Below are positions 1 to 5,189 of a stretch of 5,189 bases of DNA, piece after piece; position 1 is the first letter of the stretch, and each line of letters starts with the position of its first letter. A program made the position numbers and the translations under genes. Below the pieces are notes generated by a model. It worked only from the letters and a program-made list of their open reading frames with translations. It searched no databases and was not told the origin of the DNA. The stretch spans positions 1 to 5,189 of the forward strand of contig CALGFL010000364.1 in assembly GCA_937881145.1 (NCBI GenBank), read 5' to 3'. Source of the DNA: an uncultured Bordetella sp. Lineage in GTDB: Bacteria > Pseudomonadota > Gammaproteobacteria > Burkholderiales > Burkholderiaceae_B.

Positions 1-1914
1 TACCACTACATCGTCCCGGAATTGACCGCCGCCACCGAGTTCAAGCTCGACGCCGCGCGTCTGCTCGAGCAACTGGCCGAGGCCCGCGCCCACGGCACGC
101 CGGCCAAACCCGTCATCATCGGCCCGGTCACGTATCTTGCCCTGGGCAAGGCGGAAGACGCCGCCGACGCGCTGGCGCTGCTGCCCAAGCTGCTGCCTGT
201 CTACGGCGAGCTGCTGGACACCCTCGCCGCGCGAGGCGTGGAGTGGGTGCAGATCGACGAGCCCCTGCTCGTCACCGAACTGGACGACGCGTGGCAGCAC
301 GCCTTCAATCTGGCCTACCACCATCTGAAGGCCTGCCGCGTCAAGATCCTGCTGGCCACCTATTTTGGCCAGCTCCAGGAAAACCGCTACCTGGCCGCGA
401 ACCTGCCGGTGGCCGGCCTGCACATCGACGCCATCAACGGCCGCGAAGACGTGCTGCCCCTGGTCACCATGCTGTACGGGCACAAGGTACTGTCGCTGGG
501 CGTCATCAACGGCCGCAACATCTGGAAGACCGATCTGACCGCCGTGCTCGATTGGATCGAGCCGCTGGCCCAGCGCCTGGGCGAGCGCCTGTGGCTCGCG
601 CCGTCGTGCTCGCTGCTGCATGTTCCCGTGGATCTGCGTAGCGAACAGAAGATGGACGCCGAGATCAGATCCTGGCTGGCCTATGCCTTGCAGAAGCTGG
701 ACGAACTGCGCATTCTGGGCCGCGCCTTGCGCGAAGGCCGCGATGCGGTGAAGCCTGAACTGGCCGGGAACCTGGCCGCGTTGACCGCGCGCCGCACCTC
801 GCCGCGCGTCAACGACCCGGCCGTGCAGGCCGCCGTGGCGAAGATCGACGCCAAACTCGGCCGGCGCAAGAACGCCTATGCGCTGCGCGTCGCCAAGCAG
901 GCCGCGCTGCTCAAACTGCCGGCCTATCCGACCACCACCATCGGCTCGTTTCCGCAGACCGCCGAAATCCGCCATGCGCGCAGCGAGCACAAGGCCGGAC
1001 GGCTGGACGTCGCGGGCTACAAGGCCGCGATGCAGGCCGAAATCTCGCGCAGCGTGCGCGAGCAGGAAGCGCTGGGACTGGATGTGCTGGTGCACGGCGA
1101 AGCCGAGCGCAACGACATGGTCGAGTACTTCGGCGAACAGCTGCAGGGCTATGCCTTCAGCCAGTTCGGCTGGGTGCAGTCCTACGGTTCGCGCTGCGTG
1201 AAGCCGCCCATTCTCTTTGGCGACATCAGCCGTCCCAAGGCCATGACGGTGGACTGGATCGCCTACGCGCAGTCGCTGACCTCCAAGCCGATGAAAGGCA
1301 TGCTGACCGGTCCGGTCACCATCCTGAACTGGTCTTTCGTGCGCGACGACCAGCCGCGCTCGGCCTCGTGCAGACAACTGGCCCTGGCCATCCGCGACGA
1401 GGTGCTGGACCTGGAAAAGGCCGGCGTGCGCGTCATCCAGATCGACGAGGCCGCGCTGCGCGAAGGCCTGCCGCTGCGCAAATCGCAATGGCAGGACTAC
1501 CTGGACTGGGCGGTCGAGTCGTTTCGCATCACCGCCAACGGCGTAGAGGACGAAACGCAGATCCACACCCACATGTGCTATTCGGAATTCAACGACATCA
1601 TCGCGTCTATCGCCGACATGGACGCCGACGTCATCACGATCGAGACCTCGCGCTCGGACATGGAATTGCTCGACGCCTTCGACGACTTCAACTATCCGAA
1701 CGAGATCGGGCCCGGCGTGTACGACATCCACTCGCCCAACATTCCGACGCAGGAGCACATCGTGCAGCTGATGAAGAAGGCCGCCGAGCGCGTTCCCGCC
1801 GAGCGCCTGTGGGTCAATCCGGACTGCGGCCTGAAGACGCGCCAGTGGGCCGAAGTCATCCCCGCGCTGACCAATATGGTCGCGGCGGCCAAGACGCTGC
1901 GCGCGGCAGCCTGA
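1..1914 (+). CDS. metE: Cobalamin-independent methionine synthase (5-methyltetrahydropteroyltriglutamate-homocysteine methyltransferase), 3' part
   Basis: MetE makes methionine in the cytoplasm by moving the methyl group of 5-methyltetrahydropteroyl-triglutamate to homocysteine, without B12. The reading frame is already open at base 1 (YHYIVPEL, a conserved MetE stretch), so the gene begins before the window. Visible residues run 1-637, and adding 117 gives E. coli numbering, so about 117 N-terminal residues are missing. Zinc ligands are H524, C526, E548 and C609 (E. coli H641, C643, E665, C726). The homocysteine-binding IGS lies at 314-316, with E367 and D482. Folate-site residues are R398-C399, W444 and E488. 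The proposed acid-base histidine is H577, in the sequence YDIHSPN. The N-terminal IDEP (85-88) echoes the C-terminal IDEA (481-484), as expected from the family's two duplicated barrels. No frameshift or lost key residue is seen. A leader, MetR site or cobalamin riboswitch would lie outside the window. Confidence 0.97.
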   Translation, partial: YHYIVPELTAATEFKLDAARLLEQLAEARAHGTPAKPVIIGPVTYLALGKAEDAADALALLPKLLPVYGELLDTLAARGVEWVQIDEPLLVTELDDAWQHAFNLAYHHLKACRVKILLATYFGQLQENRYLAANLPVAGLHIDAINGREDVLPLVTMLYGHKVLSLGVINGRNIWKTDLTAVLDWIEPLAQRLGERLWLAPSCSLLHVPVDLRSEQKMDAEIRSWLAYALQKLDELRILGRALREGRDAVKPELAGNLAALTARRTSPRVNDPAVQAAVAKIDAKLGRRKNAYALRVAKQAALLKLPAYPTTTIGSFPQTAEIRHARSEHKAGRLDVAGYKAAMQAEISRSVREQEALGLDVLVHGEAERNDMVEYFGEQLQGYAFSQFGWVQSYGSRCVKPPILFGDISRPKAMTVDWIAYAQSLTSKPMKGMLTGPVTILNWSFVRDDQPRSASCRQLALAIRDEVLDLEKAGVRVIQIDEAALREGLPLRKSQWQDYLDWAVESFRITANGVEDETQIHTHMCYSEFNDIIASIADMDADVITIETSRSDMELLDAFDDFNYPNEIGPGVYDIHSPNIPTQEHIVQLMKKAAERVPAERLWVNPDCGLKTRQWAEVIPALTNMVAAAKTLRAAA

Positions 1915-1939
1915 TTCTGCGTTCGTCCCGGCCGGCCCG

Positions 1940-1974
1940 AAGGCCGCCGCCCGCTTACGCGGCGGCGGCTTTTT
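1940..1974 (+). terminator. Rho-independent terminator of metE
   Basis: The hairpin starts 26 bases after the metE stop. The left arm GCCGCCGCC (1943-1951) pairs perfectly with GGCGGCGGC (1961-1969). An inner GC pair across a single bulged C leaves a four-base TTAC loop, and AAG (1940-1942) can extend the stem into the T run at 1970-1974. The short T tract after a very GC-rich stem is a classic intrinsic terminator for plus-strand transcription. The tract overlaps the TAA stop (1973-1975, read on the minus strand) of the converging membrane protein gene. In the minus direction the hairpin is not followed by a T run, so termination there is less certain. Confidence 0.85.
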
Positions 1975-2737
1975 AACCGCCGAGCCGGCGCATCTGGCGC
2001 AGGGCGAGCACCTGCAAAGCCACCGCGCAAGCGGCGGCGCTGCCGTAGGAAACGACAAGGCCGTATCGCGCCAGCAGCAGGCTGACGACATAGAAGAAAG
2101 CCGCGAAGCCGAACAGCCCGGCCACCAATCCGCGCATCACCTGCCGCGCGGCATGCGGCCCGGCAAGGCGATGGGCGAACACACCCAGGATCGTGGCCAT
2201 CAGCGGAAAAGACGCGACCACGCCGCTGGCCCCCGGGCCGATATGCGGCGCAATCAGCGTCACACCCAGGACGAGCCCCGTAATGAGCACCATGCGCACA
2301 GGCAGGTCCCACCAGGGCGGCTGCAGCCTGTTGCCCTGCGCCGCCGAGCGGGGAGCCGCATGCAGCGTGAGCGCCAGCGACACAAGAGCGACGAGGAAAA
2401 GCCCGCCCTGCGCCAGGCCGCTTTCCTGCAGCAGGGCCGCCGTGCCGGCGAACGCCACGCTCGCCCCCGCGAGCGCGGCGGGCCAGCCGAGCGTTGCCAT
2501 GCCGCAATAGACAAGACAGAAAGCCGCCTGCGCGGCGGTGGCCGCCAGCGAGCCCGACGTGGCCCGCACCGCGAACTCGGAGCCGTATTGCAGCGCCAGG
2601 AAAACGGACACCGGGCCCGAGGTGAGCGGCAGCCCCACGATGAGGCCGCCTATCGTCTCGCCCCAGCGGCGCACCGCCAGGCTGGCCGCGAGCAGCAGAA
2701 GCGGCGTGATGATCAGTTTGAAGGCAAGAAGGTTCAT
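1973..2737 (-). CDS. Uncharacterised polytopic inner-membrane protein with internal duplication
   Basis: I do not recognise a named function for this 254-residue protein. It is strongly hydrophobic, with about eight or nine likely membrane segments (roughly 3-22, 29-50, 64-83, 86-104, 110-126, 146-165, 170-190, 202-222, 226-246) and a polar Arg/Gln/Pro-rich linker near 129-146. Residues 10-76 align without gaps to 151-217 (offset 141) with about 17 identities. These include G31/G172, P37-L38/P178-L179, V45-F46/V186-F187, G52/G193 and A71-F73/A212-F214, so the protein looks like two copies of one three-helix unit. I chose the ATG at 2737 because the first membrane helix (MNLLAFKLIITPLL) starts there. 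A longer frame back to 2827 would add a charged, low-hydrophobicity N-terminus that overlaps lysR. No strong Shine-Dalgarno sequence is seen, which fits translation following the upstream regulator 31 bases away. Transport is a guess from topology alone. Confidence 0.85.
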   Translation of the reverse strand: MNLLAFKLIITPLLLLAASLAVRRWGETIGGLIVGLPLTSGPVSVFLALQYGSEFAVRATSGSLAATAAQAAFCLVYCGMATLGWPAALAGASVAFAGTAALLQESGLAQGGLFLVALVSLALTLHAAPRSAAQGNRLQPPWWDLPVRMVLITGLVLGVTLIAPHIGPGASGVVASFPLMATILGVFAHRLAGPHAARQVMRGLVAGLFGFAAFFYVVSLLLARYGLVVSYGSAAACAVALQVLALRQMRRLGG

Positions 2738-2768
2738 GGTGCGCGCCGTTGCGGCCAAGCCACCGCCA

Positions 2769-3656
2769 TCAGGCGGGTGCCCGGATATCTCCCGCGTCCG
2801 CCAGGCAGCGCGCCAACGCGGCGGCAAGTGGCGCGCGCTCCAGCGGGCGGCGCGCGATGATGCCTATCTCGCGATAGAAGCCGGGTTCGTCCAGTTCGAT
2901 CAGCCGCAGGCCGCGCGTATCCAGTTGCCGCGTGCGCGGCATCAGCGCCACGCCCAGGCCCTGGCGCACCAACGTGGCGATGGCGTCGATCTCGTCCAGC
3001 TCGATCGCCTCGCGCACGGCGATGCGCTGCTTCTTGAGAAAGCCGTCCACCAGCCGGCCGCCGAAAGACGAGCGGTCGTAGCGGATGAAGGGCTGGCCTG
3101 CCAGCAACGCGCGCCACGCGAGACGGGGCGCGCCGCGCGGCGCCGCCAGCACCATGGGCTCGCGCGTCAAGGGCTGCCAGATGAGTTCGGACGGCAAGGC
3201 AAACGACGGACGGATCATCACGGCCAGATCGACTTCGCCGGCATCCACCTGACCCAGCAGGTTGAGCGACACGCCGGGCACGACGCGCACCCGCACGCCG
3301 GGGTAATCGCCACAGAAGCTCACCAATGCGCGCGCCAGCAGGTCTTGCTGCGCCGAGGCGATGGCCCCGACCCGCAAGAGGCCGCTCAGCCGACCCGTGC
3401 CGGACGGGTCGGCCGCCTGCTCGACCATGCTTTCGGCCATGGCGACCAGGGCCTCGGCCTGGGGCAGCAGCTCGCGGCCCTGGGGGTTGAGCTCGGCCGA
3501 TTTGGCGCCGCGGTCGAACAGGTCGGCGCCCAGCCACGCTTCGAGCCGGCGTATCTGCGCGCTGACGGCCGACTGTGTCAGCCCCAGCTGGCGCCCGGCA
3601 CCGGTGAACGTGCCGCCCCGGGCCACGGCGATGAAGGTTTTGAATTCGCGCAGCAT
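2769..3656 (-). CDS. LysR-family transcriptional regulator
   Basis: At 295 residues this is the standard LysR length. The N-terminal winged helix-turn-helix covers about residues 1-60: LREFKTFIAVARGGTFTGAG, then the recognition helix LTQSAVSAQIRRLEAWLG (26-43) and the family signature LFDRG...LNPQGRELL (46-64). A linker helix follows to about 88, and the rest (about 90-295) is the periplasmic-binding-protein-like effector domain, with typical motifs such as LLRVGA, GEVDLAVM and LVRQGLGVALMP. The ATG at 3656 is the start that gives the full helix-turn-helix. It has no visible Shine-Dalgarno sequence, and a palindrome sits two bases upstream of it. The gene is divergent from the VOC-pxpB-pxpC operon and is followed after 31 bases by the membrane protein gene. 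The layout points to control of the divergent operon and of itself. The effector is unknown; 5-oxoproline or a related metabolite is an inference from context. Confidence 0.95.
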   Translation of the reverse strand: MLREFKTFIAVARGGTFTGAGRQLGLTQSAVSAQIRRLEAWLGADLFDRGAKSAELNPQGRELLPQAEALVAMAESMVEQAADPSGTGRLSGLLRVGAIASAQQDLLARALVSFCGDYPGVRVRVVPGVSLNLLGQVDAGEVDLAVMIRPSFALPSELIWQPLTREPMVLAAPRGAPRLAWRALLAGQPFIRYDRSSFGGRLVDGFLKKQRIAVREAIELDEIDAIATLVRQGLGVALMPRTRQLDTRGLRLIELDEPGFYREIGIIARRPLERAPLAAALARCLADAGDIRAPA

Positions 3657-3658
3657 AG

Positions 3659-3673
3659 ATCAAATTTTTTGAT
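3659..3673. promoter_or_regulatory. Probable LysR-type operator (ATC-N9-GAT palindrome)
   Basis: ATCAAA-TTT-TTTGAT is a perfect inverted repeat with six-base arms and a three-base centre. It contains the T-N11-A pattern (T3660, A3672) typical of LysR-family binding sites. It lies two bases upstream of the lysR ATG and about 65 bases upstream of the predicted transcript start of the divergent operon. That is the usual place for the high-affinity site of such regulators. A partial second match beginning with ATC (3691-3705, T-N11-A at 3692/3704) lies 32 bases away, about three helical turns, near -33 of the operon promoter, where an activation site would sit. Binding by this regulator is inferred. 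Confidence 0.55.
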
Positions 3674-3685
3674 TGTCAGGCCCAA

Positions 3686-3714
3686 AAAATATCGTTTTCC
3701 AATAAAAAAAACAA
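3686..3714 (-). promoter_or_regulatory. Candidate promoter for lysR
   Basis: Read on the minus strand, TTGTTT (3714-3709) and TATTTT (3691-3686) are separated by 17 bases and match the sigma-70 consensus at three and four of six positions. Transcription would begin near 3679, giving a leader of only about 22 bases that contains the palindromic operator. This arrangement fits autorepression. The AT richness of the region means other -10 choices are possible. Confidence 0.4.
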
Positions 3715-3724
3715 TCCATACACT
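3696..3724 (+). promoter_or_regulatory. Candidate promoter for the VOC-pxpB-pxpC operon
   Basis: TTTCCA (3696-3701) and TACACT (3719-3724) are separated by 17 bases and each matches the sigma-70 consensus at four of six positions. Transcription would begin around 3731, about 44 bases before the VOC start codon. The weak -35 box fits a promoter that needs an activator. It overlaps the candidate lysR promoter on the opposite strand, so the two could compete for polymerase. Confidence 0.4.
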
Positions 3725-3774
3725 GGCAGCACACCGCAACTGCTTTAATTCACGAATCGCCGGAGCCTTACGCC

Positions 3775-4209
3775 ATGACCGCCACGCAAACCGCCATCCA
3801 ACCCTTTCACCTGGCCTTTCCCGTCCGCGACCTGGAAGAAGCCCGCGATTTCTACGGCCGCAAGCTGGGCTGCCCCGAAGGCCGCAGCTCGCCCGACTGG
3901 ATCGATTTCAATCTCTACGGCCATCAGGTCGTCGCCCACCTGTCGCCCGAAGCCTGCGGCGTCGCCGCCCTGAACGCGGTCGACGGCCACGGCGTGCCGG
4001 TGCGCCACTTCGGCGTGGTGCTGACCATGGAGCAGTGGCACGCCATGGCCAAGAAGCTCACCGACGACGGCACCGAGTTCGTCATCGAGCCTTACATCCG
4101 CTTCAAGGGCGAAGCCGGCGAGCAAGCCACCATGTTCTTCCTCGATCCGTCGGGCAATGCCCTGGAATTCAAGGCTTTCAAGAACATGGATTCGCTTTTC
4201 GCCAAGTGA
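3775..4209 (+). CDS. VOC-superfamily protein (glyoxalase/dioxygenase fold)
   Basis: This 144-residue protein has the usual single-polypeptide VOC layout of two beta-alpha-beta-beta-beta modules. Module one opens with [24 protein letters not shown] (residues 10-33), carrying the first candidate metal ligand, H12. Module two opens with VRHFGVVL, with H78 as second ligand. It closes with [16 protein letters not shown], where E131 is the expected third ligand. The 2-His-1-Glu set suggests a metal-binding enzyme rather than a dead binding protein. The substrate cannot be read from sequence: lyase, isomerase, dioxygenase and resistance proteins all share this fold. The start at 3775 has a GGAG nine bases upstream (3762-3765). 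The gene heads a probable operon with pxpB 24 bases downstream, so a role near 5-oxoproline or gamma-glutamyl metabolism is possible but only inferred. Confidence 0.93.
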   Translation: MTATQTAIQPFHLAFPVRDLEEARDFYGRKLGCPEGRSSPDWIDFNLYGHQVVAHLSPEACGVAALNAVDGHGVPVRHFGVVLTMEQWHAMAKKLTDDGTEFVIEPYIRFKGEAGEQATMFFLDPSGNALEFKAFKNMDSLFAK

Positions 4210-4233
4210 TCCTCTTGCATCGAAGAACATCGA

Positions 4234-4971
4234 TTGAGCGCCGCTGACTCTTCCATCGCAACCGCAGCAACCGGTTGGCGCATCGAGGCCCAGGGCGACC
4301 GCTGCCTGTTGGTCCGCTTCGGCGACGCGCTCGATATCCGCATCGGCCAGACCTGCCTGGCCGCGGCCCGCCTGCTGCGCGAGGCCGGCCTGCCCGGCGT
4401 GACCGACATCGTGCCTTCGTTCACCGCCGTGGCGGTGCATTATCTGCCCGGCGCCGACGGCCCTGGCCACGCGCAGATGGCCGAGCGCGTCGCCGCGCTT
4501 TTCAACGGCGGCATTGTCATCGACGAGGCAGCCGGCCGCGACATCGAGATCCCCGTCTGCTACGGCGGCGACCTCGGCCCCGACCTGCCCGACGTGGCCG
4601 CGCGTGCCGGCATCGGCGAAGACGAAGTCGTGGCCCTGCACACCCGGCCCGGCAGCATGGTCTTCATGCTGGGCTTCGCGCCGGGCTTCGCGTACATCGG
4701 CGGGCACGACGCCAAGCTCGCCATCCCGCGCCGCGATACGCCGCGCCTGAACATCCCTGCCGGCTCGGTGGCGATCGCCAACCGACAGTCGGTCATCTAT
4801 CCCGGCGGGCTGCCCGGCGGCTGGAACATCATCGGCGCCACGCCGCTGCGGCTGTTCGATCCCAAGCGTTCGCCAGCCGTGCTGCTTGCGCCGGGCGACC
4901 GCCTGCACTTCAAGGCCGTCGATCGCAAGACCTTCGACCGCATGAAGAAAAAGACCGAGAGCGGCCAATGA
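4234..4971 (+). CDS. pxpB: 5-oxoprolinase subunit B (KipI / allophanate hydrolase subunit 1 family)
   Basis: PxpB works with PxpA and PxpC in the cytoplasm to open 5-oxoproline to glutamate using ATP. The 245-residue product shows the family landmarks: WRIEAQGDRCLLVRFGD near the N-terminus, the PSFTAVAVHY segment, EIPVCYGGDLGPDL, the glycine-rich LGFAPGFAYIGG (146-157), IPRRDTPRLNIPAGSVAIAN, and LPGGWNIIGATPLRLFDP, with PGGW at 194-197. The start is TTG. An in-frame TGA, the VOC stop, lies 24 bases before it. No ATG or GTG occurs between that stop and the conserved core, and GAAG (4222-4225) sits eight bases upstream, so TTG is the best choice. The last four bases, ATGA, overlap the start of pxpC, implying coupled translation. 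The family was once annotated as allophanate hydrolase or the sporulation kinase inhibitor KipI. The neighbouring pxpC and separate B and C genes favour the oxoprolinase reading. Confidence 0.93.
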   Translation: MSAADSSIATAATGWRIEAQGDRCLLVRFGDALDIRIGQTCLAAARLLREAGLPGVTDIVPSFTAVAVHYLPGADGPGHAQMAERVAALFNGGIVIDEAAGRDIEIPVCYGGDLGPDLPDVAARAGIGEDEVVALHTRPGSMVFMLGFAPGFAYIGGHDAKLAIPRRDTPRLNIPAGSVAIANRQSVIYPGGLPGGWNIIGATPLRLFDPKRSPAVLLAPGDRLHFKAVDRKTFDRMKKKTESGQ

Positions 4972-5189
4972 GCATTACCGTCCTCAAGCCCGGCCTGCAA
5001 TCGTCTTTTCAAGACATGGGCCGCACGGGTTATCAACATCTGGGCGTTCCCGTGAACGGCGCCATGGACGAGCGCGCCCATCGGCTGGCCAGCCTGCTGG
5101 TCGGCAACGCGCCGACCCGCGCCACGCTGGAGATCACCCTGGTCGGCCCGGTGCTGCGTTTCGAGGCCGCGGCCTGTTTCGCATTGGCC
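4968..5189 (+). CDS. pxpC: 5-oxoprolinase subunit C (biotin-dependent carboxyltransferase-like family), 5' part
   Basis: Only the first 74 codons are in the window; the frame is open at the edge. The visible N-terminus (ITVLKPGLQSSFQDMGRTGY, then HLGVPVNGAMD at about 24-34, then LLVGN and ATLEITLVGPVLRFE) is the characteristic start of the PxpC / KipA / allophanate hydrolase subunit 2 family, which is normally around 300 residues or a little more. PxpC forms the oxoprolinase complex with PxpB and PxpA. The ATG overlaps the pxpB TGA (ATGA at 4968-4971), and a GAGA (4957-4960) inside the end of pxpB can serve as ribosome binding site. The pxpA gene, which encodes the LamB/YcsF-family subunit, would be expected downstream but is not visible. 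Confidence 0.93.
   Translation, partial: MSITVLKPGLQSSFQDMGRTGYQHLGVPVNGAMDERAHRLASLLVGNAPTRATLEITLVGPVLRFEAAACFALA

Noticed and set aside
85..484. Similar QIDE segments in the two halves of MetE (85-88 and 481-484 of the visible protein), considered as a novel duplication.
   Set aside because: MetE is known to consist of two related barrels derived by duplication, so this is expected. Coordinates here are residue numbers.
1692..2507. A 271-codon minus-strand open frame covering the ends of metE and the membrane gene.
   Set aside because: It crosses the metE terminator and overlaps two better supported frames. The Arg/Ala-rich product shows no domain.
2769..3656. Possibility that the LysR protein is MetR, the regulator of metE.
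   Set aside because: MetR is normally divergent from the start of metE. This gene lies beyond the 3' end of metE, behind a terminator and a converging gene, and faces the pxp operon instead. I see no MetR-specific similarity in the helix-turn-helix.
2538..4247. A 569-codon open frame on the plus strand, antisense to lysR and running through the divergent control region into the VOC gene.
   Set aside because: It is a by-product of high GC content. Its product is Arg/Gln/His-rich with no recognisable domain, it crosses a promoter region, and the overlapping frames carry clear LysR and VOC proteins.
3745..4968. A 407-codon open frame on the minus strand, opposite the VOC and pxpB genes.
   Set aside because: The product is a low-complexity Ala/Gly/Asp/His-rich translation of the complementary strand, and both opposing genes have full family signatures.
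4234..5189. Reading the last two genes as urea carboxylase-linked allophanate hydrolase subunits or KipI/KipA sporulation proteins.
   Set aside because: These are older annotations of the same families. The separate, overlapping B and C genes with no urea carboxylase or amidase gene in view, in an apparently Gram-negative organism, favour PxpB and PxpC.

Overview
The window is a high-GC stretch of ordinary chromosome, very probably from a betaproteobacterium of the Alcaligenaceae (Bordetella or Achromobacter type). This rests on the codon bias toward G/C in third position, the character of the proteins and the gene order. It is a judgement from memory, not from a search. No mobile element, tRNA, rRNA or CRISPR is visible.

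Layout. (1) Positions 1-1914, plus strand: the last 637 codons of metE, cobalamin-independent methionine synthase. The start and any regulatory leader lie before the window. All zinc and substrate residues I could check are present. (2) Positions 1940-1974: a strong GC hairpin with a T run, terminating metE. It runs into the stop codon of the converging gene. (3) Positions 1973-2737, minus strand: an unrecognised inner-membrane protein of 254 residues whose two halves look like copies of one another. (4) Positions 2769-3656, minus strand: a LysR-type regulator, 31 bases upstream of the membrane protein gene and probably co-transcribed with it. (5) Positions 3657-3774: an AT-rich divergent control region with a palindromic LysR-type operator and a candidate promoter in each direction. 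(6) Plus strand from 3775: a VOC (glyoxalase/dioxygenase fold) protein, then pxpB, then the first 74 codons of pxpC. They are packed with a 24-base gap and an ATGA overlap, so they look like one operon that continues past the window.

How it fits together. PxpB and PxpC are two of the three subunits of the prokaryotic ATP-dependent 5-oxoprolinase, which returns 5-oxoproline (pyroglutamate) to glutamate; pxpA would be expected just beyond position 5189. The divergent LysR regulator is the natural candidate to control this operon. Its palindromic T-N11-A site is centred about 65 bases upstream of the predicted start of the operon transcript and also sits in the regulator's own leader. The VOC protein and the membrane protein are linked to the pathway only by position. 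The metE gene appears unrelated to the rest.

Nothing here looks like a wholly new system. The points most worth a second look are the divergent operator, the internal duplication in the membrane protein, and the VOC gene leading a 5-oxoprolinase operon.
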